Positions 1-7,103 of a stretch of 8,797 bases of DNA are shown here, piece after piece. Position numbers and translations under genes: made by a program. Every line of letters starts with the position of its first letter. The stretch's first letter is position 1. The DNA is from Granulicella sp. GTDB taxonomy: Bacteria > Acidobacteriota > Terriglobia > Terriglobales > Acidobacteriaceae. The DNA lies in contig PKWK01000085.1 of NCBI GenBank assembly GCA_003133205.1, positions 1-8,797 on the forward strand, in the 5' to 3' direction. The notes beneath the pieces were generated by a model. It made no database searches and was not told the DNA's origin. It saw nothing but the letters and a program-made list of their open reading frames with translations.

Positions 1-154
1 CATAGACAGCCCACACCAGGCGCGACGGGAAGTGCTGCAGGAGCCATTCGAGTCGCATATGTGCGAGGAGCACGCCGACGTGCTCAAACCCCTTGTGCTC
101 GGCAGTTGTCCGGCTCCGCTCATCTGGCTGATCCAAGTCGTTAGGGAAGGTCAT
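1..154 (-). CDS. Partial membrane protein gene, possibly HPP family (N-terminal 51 codons)
   Basis: This frame opens with an ATG whose A is the last base of the upstream gene's TAA stop (TAATG), the classic sign of translational coupling, and stays open to the window edge. The visible residues start MTFPNDLDQPDE, give a charged cytoplasmic-looking stretch, and then run into LLQHFPSRLVWAVY, where a first membrane helix seems to begin. This layout resembles the start of HPP-family proteins, which are small four-helix membrane proteins; some cyanobacterial and plastid members are implicated in nitrite transport. A nitrogen-oxide role would suit the nnrS neighbour. The family call rests on about 20 residues and is tentative; the existence of the gene is well supported by the overlap and the open frame. 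Confidence 0.6.
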   Translation of the reverse strand, partial: MTFPNDLDQPDERSRTTAEHKGFEHVGVLLAHMRLEWLLQHFPSRLVWAVY

Positions 155-1821
155 TAGATATTGGGGAGCAGATCGAAGTATTCATCGTCTTCATTCTTGC
201 CACCTTCACCCAGACCAACGGTCTTCTCCGACTCGACGAACTCGATCCGCTCGATCCACTTCACCATCTTGTAACCAAGCTGATTCTCGACCCGCAGCCG
301 TAATGGGGCTCCGTATACCTCGGTCAGAGGCTTTCCATTCATCTCCGAAGCAAGCAGGCATTGGGCCTTGAGCACATTTTCGAGGCTCTGCGTGTCATAG
401 TAGGCACCACCATAAAGGGAGCCGCCAAAGGAGAAGAATGCGACGACTCTTGCATTGGGTTTCGGGCGGACCAGGTCGACGAGAGACTTCATGGGAAGCC
501 CGCCCCACTTGGCAATGCCGGTCCAGCCCTGGATGCAGTGGTGCATGGTGATCTCCTCGGTCTTTGCCAGCCTCTCGATATCCGCGAGCGAGAGCTCGAC
601 CGGGTTATCGACGAGGCCGCCCACCTTCAGCTTGAAGTTCTGGAAGCCATCGCTCGCCATCTGCTTCCAATCCTCACGTTCGGGGACCTTGCCGTTCGGC
701 CAGAAGCGCGGAGAGATGTCTGCCTCGGTGTAGTGTTCGCTCGGCGAGAGGCGATTGAGCGTAGTCAACATCAAGGGGTAGGTGATGAACTTCTGCATGT
801 GCTGCAGGCCGCGCGGGTAGATCCAGGAGATGTAATGCGCCACAATCCATGTGACTACGACGACGCCGATGCCGACGAAGCCCAGAATCATTCCAGTGTG
901 ATTCTGGTCGTCTGTCCCCATCACAATGTGGTTCATATTGCGAACGAAGCCCGTCATCGCGATCAAGGTGACATGGACCACTAGGAAGGCGAAGAAGCTG
1001 AGCATGGTTAGAAAGTGGATGGAGCGTGCCGCTTGCCTGCCGCCAAATAGCTTTGGGTACCAGTGGAAGCGATTCACAGCAGCGGGCGACATGGCGATAC
1101 CGGTGAGGATGGCCAGCGGGCCGAAGACAAAGACAACAGAGAAATAGGCGATCTGCTGCAGCGCGTTGTAGCCGTAGTACCCGTTCAGCTCCGTCGGCAG
1201 GTGAAACGTCGCATAGTGCACCCACGTATTCCAGGCTTGCAACAGCACGAGCGTGGACTGGGGAACCAGCCGTCGCCACTGCTCGGTATCAAACTGCATG
1301 ATGACGAAAAAGACGCCCGTGATGATGAACCCGTACACATTGAGAAAGTGCCAGGAGCGGGCGGTGCCGATGGTATGCCGATAACCCGGCGTGGCAATCA
1401 TGGGCGAGATGTAGCGGGCATCATCCTTCGCGGTCCATAGCCGATCTGTCGGCACCTCTATTGGCGTCAGGCGGATCCACTCACTGCCTGGGGTGCAGTG
1501 GTTGTTGAAGTAGAGGCGAGGGTGGTCAACCAGAATTGAGAGACCGCTTCGGATCAGCATTGTCACAAAGAGAAAGTTGAAGAAGTGACAGTAGCGCACC
1601 CACAAAGGGAAGCCATGAGGACCGGCAAAGTTATTGGGATAAATTTGCGGAATAGTGGGAATTTGGGGAAGTCTAAATAGGAGAACTTCAATCCATGCCG
1701 CAAGTACGGGTAGCAGCACCAGCAGGGCCGCGGTGACGAGGATCGAGGAGCGGATCCAGATGCGAAAGCGGCGATCGGGGGGATAATGGACGGCGGCGTG
1801 TGCTGCATCGAATGAGATCAT
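154..1821 (-). CDS. Cytochrome b–molybdopterin oxidoreductase fusion (sulfite-oxidase-like domain)
   Basis: The protein has 555 residues in two parts. Residues about 20-335 hold roughly six hydrophobic helices (near 22-46, 79-97, 158-177, 224-245, 269-291 and 310-332). Histidines lie at helix positions (H79, H158, H269, H283), as expected of a diheme cytochrome b561/YedZ-like membrane subunit. Residues about 395-535 resemble the oxidoreductase molybdopterin-binding domain (sulfite oxidase/YedY type), with MHHCIQGWTG holding the likely Mo-ligating cysteine (C429) and YGAPLRLRVE near the end. The inferred role is electron transfer between the quinone pool and a small substrate reduced or oxidised at molybdenum; the substrate is unknown. 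YedY and YedZ are normally separate proteins, and here both parts are in one chain. No Tat signal is visible. I chose the start at 1821, eight codons inside the longest frame, because GGGAGA lies about 6 nt upstream, whereas the first ATG (1845) has no ribosome site. The gene is coupled to the next one by TAATG. Confidence 0.87.
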   Translation of the reverse strand: MISFDAAHAAVHYPPDRRFRIWIRSSILVTAALLVLLPVLAAWIEVLLFRLPQIPTIPQIYPNNFAGPHGFPLWVRYCHFFNFLFVTMLIRSGLSILVDHPRLYFNNHCTPGSEWIRLTPIEVPTDRLWTAKDDARYISPMIATPGYRHTIGTARSWHFLNVYGFIITGVFFVIMQFDTEQWRRLVPQSTLVLLQAWNTWVHYATFHLPTELNGYYGYNALQQIAYFSVVFVFGPLAILTGIAMSPAAVNRFHWYPKLFGGRQAARSIHFLTMLSFFAFLVVHVTLIAMTGFVRNMNHIVMGTDDQNHTGMILGFVGIGVVVVTWIVAHYISWIYPRGLQHMQKFITYPLMLTTLNRLSPSEHYTEADISPRFWPNGKVPEREDWKQMASDGFQNFKLKVGGLVDNPVELSLADIERLAKTEEITMHHCIQGWTGIAKWGGLPMKSLVDLVRPKPNARVVAFFSFGGSLYGGAYYDTQSLENVLKAQCLLASEMNGKPLTEVYGAPLRLRVENQLGYKMVKWIERIEFVESEKTVGLGEGGKNEDDEYFDLLPNI

Positions 1822-1893
1822 TGCACATCTCCCGGAGGCTTTCATGTTTCTGAGGATGCTGGTTGCCCACTACGCTCCCATTGAGCGACAAGA

Positions 1894-1983
1894 TCAGGAA
1901 CCGTAGCCCGTCTGCTGCAGACCGGCCAGGTCCAGTGATGAAGCTTCGGGAAGAGTAGCGACGTGGGAATTGCTATTAGTCAT
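1894..1983 (-). CDS. Possible 29-residue peptide gene; candidate modified-peptide precursor
   Basis: A 30-codon frame opens with ATG preceded by GGAG about 8 nt upstream (TATGGAGCGATCTAA-ATG) and ends in TGA. The peptide starts MTNSNSHVATLP, has an acidic/hydrophobic centre (EASSLDLAGL) and ends LQQTGYGS. It is polar and soluble, with no membrane helix and no cysteine. It lies 72 bp upstream of the molybdopterin gene on the same strand and within 1.6 kb of a radical SAM gene. Short precursors with a hydrophobic leader patch and a Gly/Tyr/Gln-rich end are typical substrates of radical SAM/SPASM maturases such as PqqE or AlbA, so a precursor role is conceivable. It may instead be a leader peptide affecting the downstream gene, or a chance frame. 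I do not recognise the sequence. Confidence 0.35.
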   Translation of the reverse strand: MTNSNSHVATLPEASSLDLAGLQQTGYGS

Positions 1984-2090
1984 TTAGATCGCTCCATAGT
2001 GAAAGACAGCAGAAGAATCGGCGGCGATGTTGGCATGCGCGCCAATCGGTGCGGATAAGAACAGGCATTCACGATACCGCTCGATCAGGA

Positions 2091-2107
2091 ATATCGTAAC
2101 ACGATAT
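2091..2107. promoter_or_regulatory. 17-bp palindrome, candidate operator
   Basis: ATATCGT-AAC-ACGATAT is a perfect inverted repeat with 7-bp arms and a 3-bp centre, lying 10 bp beyond the nnrS stop in the gap before the peptide and molybdopterin genes. A further half site (ACGATA) lies at 2071-2076, 30 bp from the right arm. The repeat is AT-rich and lacks a U-tract, so it makes a poor terminator. Its size and symmetry suit a dimeric regulator such as an Rrf2/NsrR-type or other winged-helix protein. It does not match the FNR/CRP consensus TTGAT-N4-ATCAA. The identity of the regulator is unknown. Confidence 0.4.
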
Positions 2108-2117
2108 AACTACGATC

Positions 2118-3443
2118 CTACGCCGCAATCGGTTCGCGTGGGCTGTCCCCTGCAAATACCGAATTGCCGAACAGGAGGGTGAGTGTGAGGTTAACTGCAA
2201 ACAAGAGAACGCCACTTAGCTCCAGCACGCCGGAGACTGGCAATACGTTCCATGCGAAGGGGAGGAGGCCTTCATAGGCCAGAGGCTCGGAGGAGACACG
2301 CAGTAAGCATCCTGTCTGCAATAGCAATAGGCTTAGGAACATCAGCCGCTTACTGAAGATAGCTCGGACCCCTGCAAAGTGGGGGAGTATGCGTGGCCCG
2401 ATAGAGAAGACCATGGTCGCCGCGAAACCGACCGTGAGAGCATGGCGGGATGCTCCCCAGATGCCGCCATGGCGGTCCGCAAAAGCCGCCCAAATGCTCA
2501 TACAGCCTGCTATTGCCAGCCACGCATAAGCAATTCGGACAAATGACGGGAAGCTGGGATGGATGCCTTGAACCTTGGCGTTTCCCAGCGGCTGTTGCGC
2601 GAGATGCAGCGCCAATACGATCACGATTGTGCTGCTGGCCAGCAGGATCGTCGCCGCCCCAGTCCAACCGGTGACTCCACAGAGTACGCCCAGCAGGTCG
2701 AGAGCCAGTGCCACCCGCAGTTTGGGAGTATCCGGCTTGGGAATCGCCAGAAATGCGGGCAGCCAACGTGCCGAGAAGCCCCATACAACCGGCACAATGA
2801 AACCCCAGCCCATCAGGACAAGGTACTTCTGATCGAGGGCGTGGGGAAACGAGAGTAGTGTTCCCTGGATTGCCAGCCGCAGGCACTCAACGAAGTTGAA
2901 GATGACAGCGGCGGCGAGTCCCGCTGTGCCCAATAGCACGGAAACCATCCACGGTTCCATGATTGACTTCGCATGATTGCCTTGCGCCGACTCGGGTAGC
3001 TTGTGGTGGGAGGCGGCGGAGAGAAACAGGAGGACCGCGATCAACTCGAATCCTGCCGAAACCGGGAAGAGTGCTCTCCAGTGCCAGGCGTAGATGTTTG
3101 CCAGCCAACGCAGGGCAACACCCACGGTCCACAGGCTGAAACACGTCAGCGGGATTCTAAGGGCCGACCGGTCGCGAGCGGGCTGCGAATAGAAGCCGAT
3201 CCCAAGGATGAAGCTGCCAATCCAACCAAACATCTGGGCGTGGCCGTGGCCCTCCATCCATGCGGCGGGCAGGCTGGCCGACCCGTGGTGGGCGCTGATG
3301 GCCATCAGGTTGGAAAAGCCCAGCAGGGTACCAGGTATTGCCATGAAGAAGAGGCCGCTCAGAATCCAGGCGCGGAGCATCAGGCTCTTCTGGCGCTCGC
3401 GAGCCACAATCGTGTGCATCGAACTCTCTCCGGCGGTACCCAT
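2118..3443 (-). CDS. nnrS: NnrS family protein
   Basis: The protein has 441 residues and about twelve hydrophobic segments, so it is a polytopic inner-membrane protein. NnrS proteins are haem- and copper-containing membrane proteins linked to nitric oxide tolerance and denitrification. Family features seen here are the early EGHGHAQMFGW block (H66, H68), the late GASRHALTVGF block (near 330-340) and the adjoining GPRILPHFAG (349-358). The histidines are candidate metal ligands. The longest frame begins with GTG at 3464. I prefer ATG 3443, which has GGAGG 5 nt upstream. A second ATG at 3419 with GGAGAG 6 nt upstream is also plausible and would give 433 residues. The gene is divergent from the radical SAM gene, with 93 bp between the starts, so the two may share a control region. 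In many bacteria nnrS is under NO-responsive control. Confidence 0.88.
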   Translation of the reverse strand: MGTAGESSMHTIVARERQKSLMLRAWILSGLFFMAIPGTLLGFSNLMAISAHHGSASLPAAWMEGHGHAQMFGWIGSFILGIGFYSQPARDRSALRIPLTCFSLWTVGVALRWLANIYAWHWRALFPVSAGFELIAVLLFLSAASHHKLPESAQGNHAKSIMEPWMVSVLLGTAGLAAAVIFNFVECLRLAIQGTLLSFPHALDQKYLVLMGWGFIVPVVWGFSARWLPAFLAIPKPDTPKLRVALALDLLGVLCGVTGWTGAATILLASSTIVIVLALHLAQQPLGNAKVQGIHPSFPSFVRIAYAWLAIAGCMSIWAAFADRHGGIWGASRHALTVGFAATMVFSIGPRILPHFAGVRAIFSKRLMFLSLLLLQTGCLLRVSSEPLAYEGLLPFAWNVLPVSGVLELSGVLLFAVNLTLTLLFGNSVFAGDSPREPIAA

Positions 3444-3536
3444 GTCAGCCTCCACCACCAACACTAGGCCCTGCCAGTTTCACCCGCAGTAACTTTTGTC
3501 ACTGCGCGGGACGGCGCTATCGGGTTTCATAGGATC
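3444..3536. promoter_or_regulatory. Divergent intergenic region nnrS / radical SAM
   Basis: These 93 bp separate the start of nnrS (minus strand) from that of the radical SAM gene (plus strand) and must hold at least one promoter if both are transcribed outward. A TTGTCA hexamer at 3496-3501 is a possible -35 element for the plus-strand gene, but the hexamer 16 bp further on (TATCGG) is a poor -10 and lies only 13 bp from the ATG. I see no FNR/CRP-like box and no copy of the ATATCGT palindrome found at 2091. Confidence 0.3.
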
Positions 3537-4517
3537 ATGAATCCGCTTATTCATGCGATCGATTTCAACGAACGCCCATTCATCGCGATATGGGAAATCA
3601 CACAGGCCTGCGATCTGGCTTGTGTTCATTGCCGCGCGTCCGCGCAGCCGGATCGCTATCCGATGGAACTCACCACTGTAGAAGGGAAGCATCTGATTGA
3701 CCAGATTGCCAACTTGAAGGTCCCGGTGTTTGTGCTCACCGGCGGCGATCCTTTGAAGCGGCCCGATCTCTTTGAATTGATCGGTCATGCCCGCACTATA
3801 GGCGTTCGCGTATCCCTCACCCCGAGCGCTACTCCACTGCTGACCAGGGAGATGGTCGTACGCCTGAAAGAGGCTGGCCTCGCACGCCTTGCGGTGAGCA
3901 TGGATGGCGCGTGCGCCGAGACGCATGACGCATTTCGAGGCATGTCGGGCTCGTTTGCTCGAACGCTCGACGCCATTCGCTGGGCCAACGAAATCGGACT
4001 CCCCGTCCAGATCAATACCACGTTCAGCCGCCGGAACATCGCTGAGATCGAGGACCTCGTCGCCCTGATGGAGAGCCTCCAGATTACGCTGTGGAGTGTT
4101 TTCTTCCTCGTCCCCACCGGTCGCGGCAAGCTCAGCGATCTGCTGAACGCCGAAGAGTTCGAGCAGGTCTTCGCCAGACTCTACACCCTCTCGAAGACCG
4201 CGAGCTTCGACATCAAGACTACTGAGGCACAGCACTATCGGCGGTTCCTACTACAGCAACGAGTCGCGGAACGAAAGGTCGGTACTGAAACAACCAGCTC
4301 GCAGCAGAAGGCCGCAGATGCCATTGGCCGAGCGCCGCGTGGACTGAACGACGGCAAAGGATTCGTGTTCGTTTCGCACACTGGAGAGGTCTTCCCCAGC
4401 GGGTTCATGCCGCTCTCGGCAGGCAACATACGCCAGCAGGAATTGGCCGCCATTTACCGTGACTCGCCGTTGTTTCTGAGCCTCCGAGACACCGTATGCG
4501 CGCCAGTGCAAAACTAG
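3537..4517 (+). CDS. Radical SAM protein with truncated SPASM-like C-terminus (frameshifted)
   Basis: The 326-residue product carries the radical SAM signature CDLACVHC (C25, C29, C32), which binds the 4Fe-4S cluster that cleaves S-adenosylmethionine, followed by LTGGDPL (68-73) and the TIM-barrel landmark LAVSMDG (118-124). Its overall style, with GFVFVSHTGEVFPSGF and SAGN near residues 275-297, is that of the NirJ/AhbD/PqqE/AlbA group, and I think specifically of the family NCBI names TIGR04053; members modify peptides or haem precursors. Relatives continue with a cysteine-rich SPASM domain holding auxiliary Fe-S clusters. Here the frame stops just after its first cysteine (C321), while the next ones appear in the +1 frame. 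The protein is therefore probably inactive or altered. The ribosome site before ATG 3537 is weak (AGGA only 2 nt away). IS21 lies 23 bp after the stop. Confidence 0.82.
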   Translation: MNPLIHAIDFNERPFIAIWEITQACDLACVHCRASAQPDRYPMELTTVEGKHLIDQIANLKVPVFVLTGGDPLKRPDLFELIGHARTIGVRVSLTPSATPLLTREMVVRLKEAGLARLAVSMDGACAETHDAFRGMSGSFARTLDAIRWANEIGLPVQINTTFSRRNIAEIEDLVALMESLQITLWSVFFLVPTGRGKLSDLLNAEEFEQVFARLYTLSKTASFDIKTTEAQHYRRFLLQQRVAERKVGTETTSSQQKAADAIGRAPRGLNDGKGFVFVSHTGEVFPSGFMPLSAGNIRQQELAAIYRDSPLFLSLRDTVCAPVQN

Positions 4518-4540
4518 GCCACAGTGCGTCGCGTGAGCGG
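4497..4540 (+). pseudogene. Frameshifted remnant of the radical SAM SPASM cysteine cluster
   Basis: The main frame gives C-A-P from 4497 and then runs to a stop at 4515-4517. Skipping the single base at 4506 puts TGC AAA ACT AGG CCA CAG TGC in frame (C-K-T-R-P-Q-C, 4507-4527). Together these read C-x2-C-x5-C with an arginine in the last spacer, the pattern I expect in SPASM domains of this type (CGxCxxRxxCGG). A further shift gives S-R-E-R (4529-4540), comparable to the SRxR that usually follows, and the insertion sequence begins there. At least two indels are needed, so this is an inferred decayed gene end and not a proven one. Confidence 0.45.
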
Positions 4541-4548
4541 TGCTCTAC

Positions 4549-4567
4549 GGCGGAGTAAAAGTAGTCC
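4549..4567 (+). repeat. IS21 left-end repeat
   Basis: GGCGGAGTAAAAG followed by TAGTCCA. The first 13 bases match the inverted copies at the right end exactly, and the rest matches only in CCA. It is the likely IstA binding site at the left end. A short hairpin (GTTGC-GTTT-GCAAC, 4596-4609) follows between this repeat and the start of istA and may be part of the end structure or of istA control. Confidence 0.7.
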
Positions 4568-4632
4568 ATTGCCGGATCTTGGTTTCATGACCTTGGTTGC
4601 GTTTGCAACGTGGTTCATGGAACACCGGAGGG

Positions 4633-6162
4633 ATGTTCCAGGTGGAGATATACGGGCGTGTACGGCGGGCGGTTCGTGTTGAGGGCCGGAGTCAACGGGC
4701 GGTGGCCAGGGAGTTTGGTCTGTCGCGGGAGACGGTACGGAAGATGCTGCAGTACGCGGTGCCGCCAGGCTACCAGCGGCAGCAGCCGATTAAGCGGCCC
4801 AAGCTTGGTCCATGGCTGGGCGTAATCGACGCCGTTCTGGACGACGACAAGCAGAGGCCGGTGAAGCAACGGCACACGGCGAAGCGGATCTTCGAGCGCC
4901 TAAAGGAAGAGCATCAGTTCACGGGCGGCTACACGATCGTGAAGGACTACATACGCGCCTCGAAGATCGGCGGCCAGGAGATGTTTGTGCCGCTGAGCCA
5001 CGCGCCGGGCGAGGCGCAGGCGGACTTCGGCGAGGCTCTGGTGGTTATCGCTGGCATGGAGTGCAAGGCGCACTTCATGGCCTTTGACCTGCCTCACTCT
5101 GACGACTGCTTCGTGCAGGCATTTCCGGCAGAGACGACGGAAGCATTCCTCGAAGGCCACGTGCGCGCCTTCGAGTACTTCGGCGCCGTTCCCACGCGGA
5201 TACTGTACGACAACACCAAGATTGCGGTGGCACGGATACTGGGCGACGGCGAACGGAAGAAGACACGCGCCTTCTCCGAGTTACAGAGTTACTATCTTTT
5301 CGCCGAGAAGTTTGGCCGCCCGGCCAAGGGAAACGATAAGGGCAAGGTCGAGAACCTGGTCGGCTATGCACGGCGCAACTTCATGGTTCCTATTCCGCAG
5401 GCGGGAAGCTGGGAAGCGCTCAACGCGCAGCTTGCAGCCGATTGCCGCGCGCGTCGTGCGCGACGGCTTCGCGGTCATACGGAGACCATCGCAGAGCGCT
5501 TCGAGCGCGACCGCGCGGCGATGCTGCCGCTGCCGGCCACGCCCTACGAAGCCTGCGAGAAGGTCACCGTGTGCGTCAGTTCGATCTCGCTGGTTCGCTA
5601 TCGCACCAACGACTACTCGGTTCCGACCCAGTACGGCCACCGTCAGGTGCTGGTCAAGGGCTACGTGCATCGCGTGGATATCGTTTGCGGCGCCGAAGTG
5701 ATCGCCCGGCACGAACGCAGTTATGCACGCGAGACTGCGGTCTACGATCCGCTGCACTATCTGGCCCTGCTCGAACGCAAGAGCCGTGCGCTCGATCAGG
5801 CAGCTCCGCTGGTGGGCTGGCAGCTGCCGGATTGTTTCGCCCAACTGCGGCGCCTGATCGAAGGGCGGCTCAAGAAGCACGCCAGCCGCGAGTATATCCA
5901 AGTGCTGCGATTGCTTGAGACCTTTGCGCTGGAAGAAGTTACTCATGCCATCGAAGATGCCTTGCGTCTGAACACCATCAGCTTCGACGCCGTGCGGCAC
6001 CTCGTTCTATGCCGCATCGAGCGAAGGCCGCCGCGGCTGGATCTTCAGAACTGGCCGCATCTGCCTACGGCCAACGTACGTACCACGCAGGCCGCCGATT
6101 ACATGGCGCTGCTTAGTTGTCCGCCGGCACTTCCGCTTCTGAACCCTGAGGTGACGCTATGA
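4633..6162 (+). CDS. istA: IS21 family transposase IstA
   Basis: This is the DDE transposase that cuts and joins the element's ends. With the start at ATG 4633 it has 509 residues, usual for IstA. An N-terminal helix-turn-helix (about 18-42, RSQRAVAREFGLSRETV) should bind the terminal repeats. The RNase-H-fold core follows, with catalytic acids in QADFGE (D131), LYDNTK (D193) and GKVENLVGY (E240), all present. The C-terminal part contains the beta-rich region (RYRTNDYSVPTQYG) seen in IstA/Mu-type transposases. The frame is open back to a TTG at 4597, but family members usually begin MFQVE, as ATG 4633 gives. GGAGGG directly abuts that ATG, which is too close for a good ribosome site, so GTG 4642 is an alternative. 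The stop overlaps the istB start by ATGA, so translation is probably coupled. Confidence 0.93.
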   Translation: MFQVEIYGRVRRAVRVEGRSQRAVAREFGLSRETVRKMLQYAVPPGYQRQQPIKRPKLGPWLGVIDAVLDDDKQRPVKQRHTAKRIFERLKEEHQFTGGYTIVKDYIRASKIGGQEMFVPLSHAPGEAQADFGEALVVIAGMECKAHFMAFDLPHSDDCFVQAFPAETTEAFLEGHVRAFEYFGAVPTRILYDNTKIAVARILGDGERKKTRAFSELQSYYLFAEKFGRPAKGNDKGKVENLVGYARRNFMVPIPQAGSWEALNAQLAADCRARRARRLRGHTETIAERFERDRAAMLPLPATPYEACEKVTVCVSSISLVRYRTNDYSVPTQYGHRQVLVKGYVHRVDIVCGAEVIARHERSYARETAVYDPLHYLALLERKSRALDQAAPLVGWQLPDCFAQLRRLIEGRLKKHASREYIQVLRLLETFALEEVTHAIEDALRLNTISFDAVRHLVLCRIERRPPRLDLQNWPHLPTANVRTTQAADYMALLSCPPALPLLNPEVTL

Positions 6163-6959
6163 GCGACCAGAACGACCAGCCTGCGATGCCCACTCCCGAC
6201 ACACCGCAACTGCTGCTGGAGCATCACCTGAAGGCGCTGCGGCTGCCGACCATTCTGCGTGAGTACGACAAGGTGGCCCGGCAGTGCGCCCAGGAGAAGG
6301 CTGACTTCCCGCGCTTTCTGCTGCGTCTGACCGAACTGGAGCTGCTCGACCGCGACCGCCGCTCGACCGAGCGCCGCATCCGGCAGGCCAAGTTCCCAGT
6401 GGTGAAGAGCCTCGACAGCTTCGATTTCCTCGCCATCCCGTCGGCCAACAAGACCCTGGTGCTGGATCTGGCTCGATGCGAGTTCCTCACGCACAAAGAG
6501 AACGTGCTGCTGCTCGGCAACAGTGGAACCGGCAAGACGCATCTTGCACTCGCGCTCGGCTTGGCTGCCTGCCAACGCGGACACCGCGTTCGCTTCACTA
6601 CAGCCGCGGCGCTGGTTAGCGAGCTGATCGAGGCCCGCGATGAAAAGCACCTGTTGCGCTTCCAGAAACTGCTAGCCAGTTACGAACTGCTCATCGTCGA
6701 CGAACTCGGCTTCGTGCCGCTGTCGAAGACCGGCGCCGAGTTACTCTTCGAAACCTTCAGCCAACGCTACGAACGCGCCTCGACTCTACTCACAAGCAAC
6801 CTCCCCTTCGAGGAGTGGACCGAGATCTTCGGCTCAGAGCGGCTCACCGGGGCACTGCTGGACCGCATCACCCATCATGTCCACATCCTGGAGATGAACG
6901 GCGACAGCTACCGCCTCAAACAAAGCCGCCGCAAACGAACCCCATCTCAGGACCGCTGA
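6159..6959 (+). CDS. istB: IS21-like element helper ATPase IstB
   Basis: This is an AAA+ ATPase of the DnaC/IstB group that helps IstA choose and engage target DNA. At 266 residues it is of normal length. Walker A is GNSGTGKT (120-127), Walker B is LLIVDE (177-182), and the sensor-1 asparagine is in LLTSNLPF (N214). The N-terminal region (about 15-80, LLLEHHLKALRLPTI onward) is the helical domain typical of IstB. The C-terminus is basic (RLKQSRRKR). The gene begins inside the istA stop (ATGA overlap). No truncation or frameshift is visible. Confidence 0.95.
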   Translation: MSDQNDQPAMPTPDTPQLLLEHHLKALRLPTILREYDKVARQCAQEKADFPRFLLRLTELELLDRDRRSTERRIRQAKFPVVKSLDSFDFLAIPSANKTLVLDLARCEFLTHKENVLLLGNSGTGKTHLALALGLAACQRGHRVRFTTAAALVSELIEARDEKHLLRFQKLLASYELLIVDELGFVPLSKTGAELLFETFSQRYERASTLLTSNLPFEEWTEIFGSERLTGALLDRITHHVHILEMNGDSYRLKQSRRKRTPSQDR

Positions 6960-6980
6960 ACCCTGCCTCTCAGAACGCAC

Positions 6981-7033
6981 TTCGGGGGAGAAGGGGCTCT
7001 TCCGCTACGCTCCAGAGCCCCTTCTCCCCCGAA
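6981..7033. terminator. Long perfect hairpin after istB
   Basis: TTCGGGGGAGAAGGGGCTCT (6981-7000) and its exact reverse complement (7014-7033) flank a 13-base loop, 21 bp downstream of the istB stop. The stem is 20 bp, mostly GC, with no mismatch. It could end istAB transcription or block read-through, but the base run after it is AAATCCCC and not a T-tract, so it is not a standard rho-independent terminator. It may instead be a small nested repeat element inside the insertion sequence. Confidence 0.5.
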
Positions 7034-7058
7034 AATCCCCACTTCACCATCTCTGCTG

Positions 7059-7103
7059 CTGGTACCCTTTTACTCCGCCTCACTGGTACCCTTTTACTCC
7101 GCC
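7059..7103 (-). repeat. Tandem IS21 right-end repeats
   Basis: Two identical 21-bp copies of CTGGTACCCTTTTACTCCGCC (7059-7079 and 7083-7103) are spaced 24 bp start to start. Read inward from the element's right end they give GGCGGAGTAAAAGGGTACCAG. They match the left-end repeat over 13 bases. Multiple terminal repeats are typical of IS21 and serve as transposase sites; the second copy has no clear counterpart at the left end. Confidence 0.8.

Noticed and set aside
361..984. Plus-strand 207-codon open frame opposite the molybdopterin fusion gene
   Set aside because: It is antisense to a convincing gene, its composition is low in structure, it shows no recognisable motif and it has no ribosome site; it is a shadow of GC-rich codon use.
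2030..2045. TTGGC-ATGCGC-GCCAA inverted repeat, considered as a sigma-54 promoter or operator
   Set aside because: The arms are only 5 bp, and the GG/GC spacing does not fit the -24/-12 pattern, so it may be chance.
3480..4235. Minus-strand 251-codon frame opposite the radical SAM gene
   Set aside because: The plus-strand product has clear radical SAM motifs across the same bases; the antisense product has no recognisable domain.
5281..6000. Minus-strand 239-codon frame inside istA
   Set aside because: It is antisense to the intact DDE transposase and has no family features.
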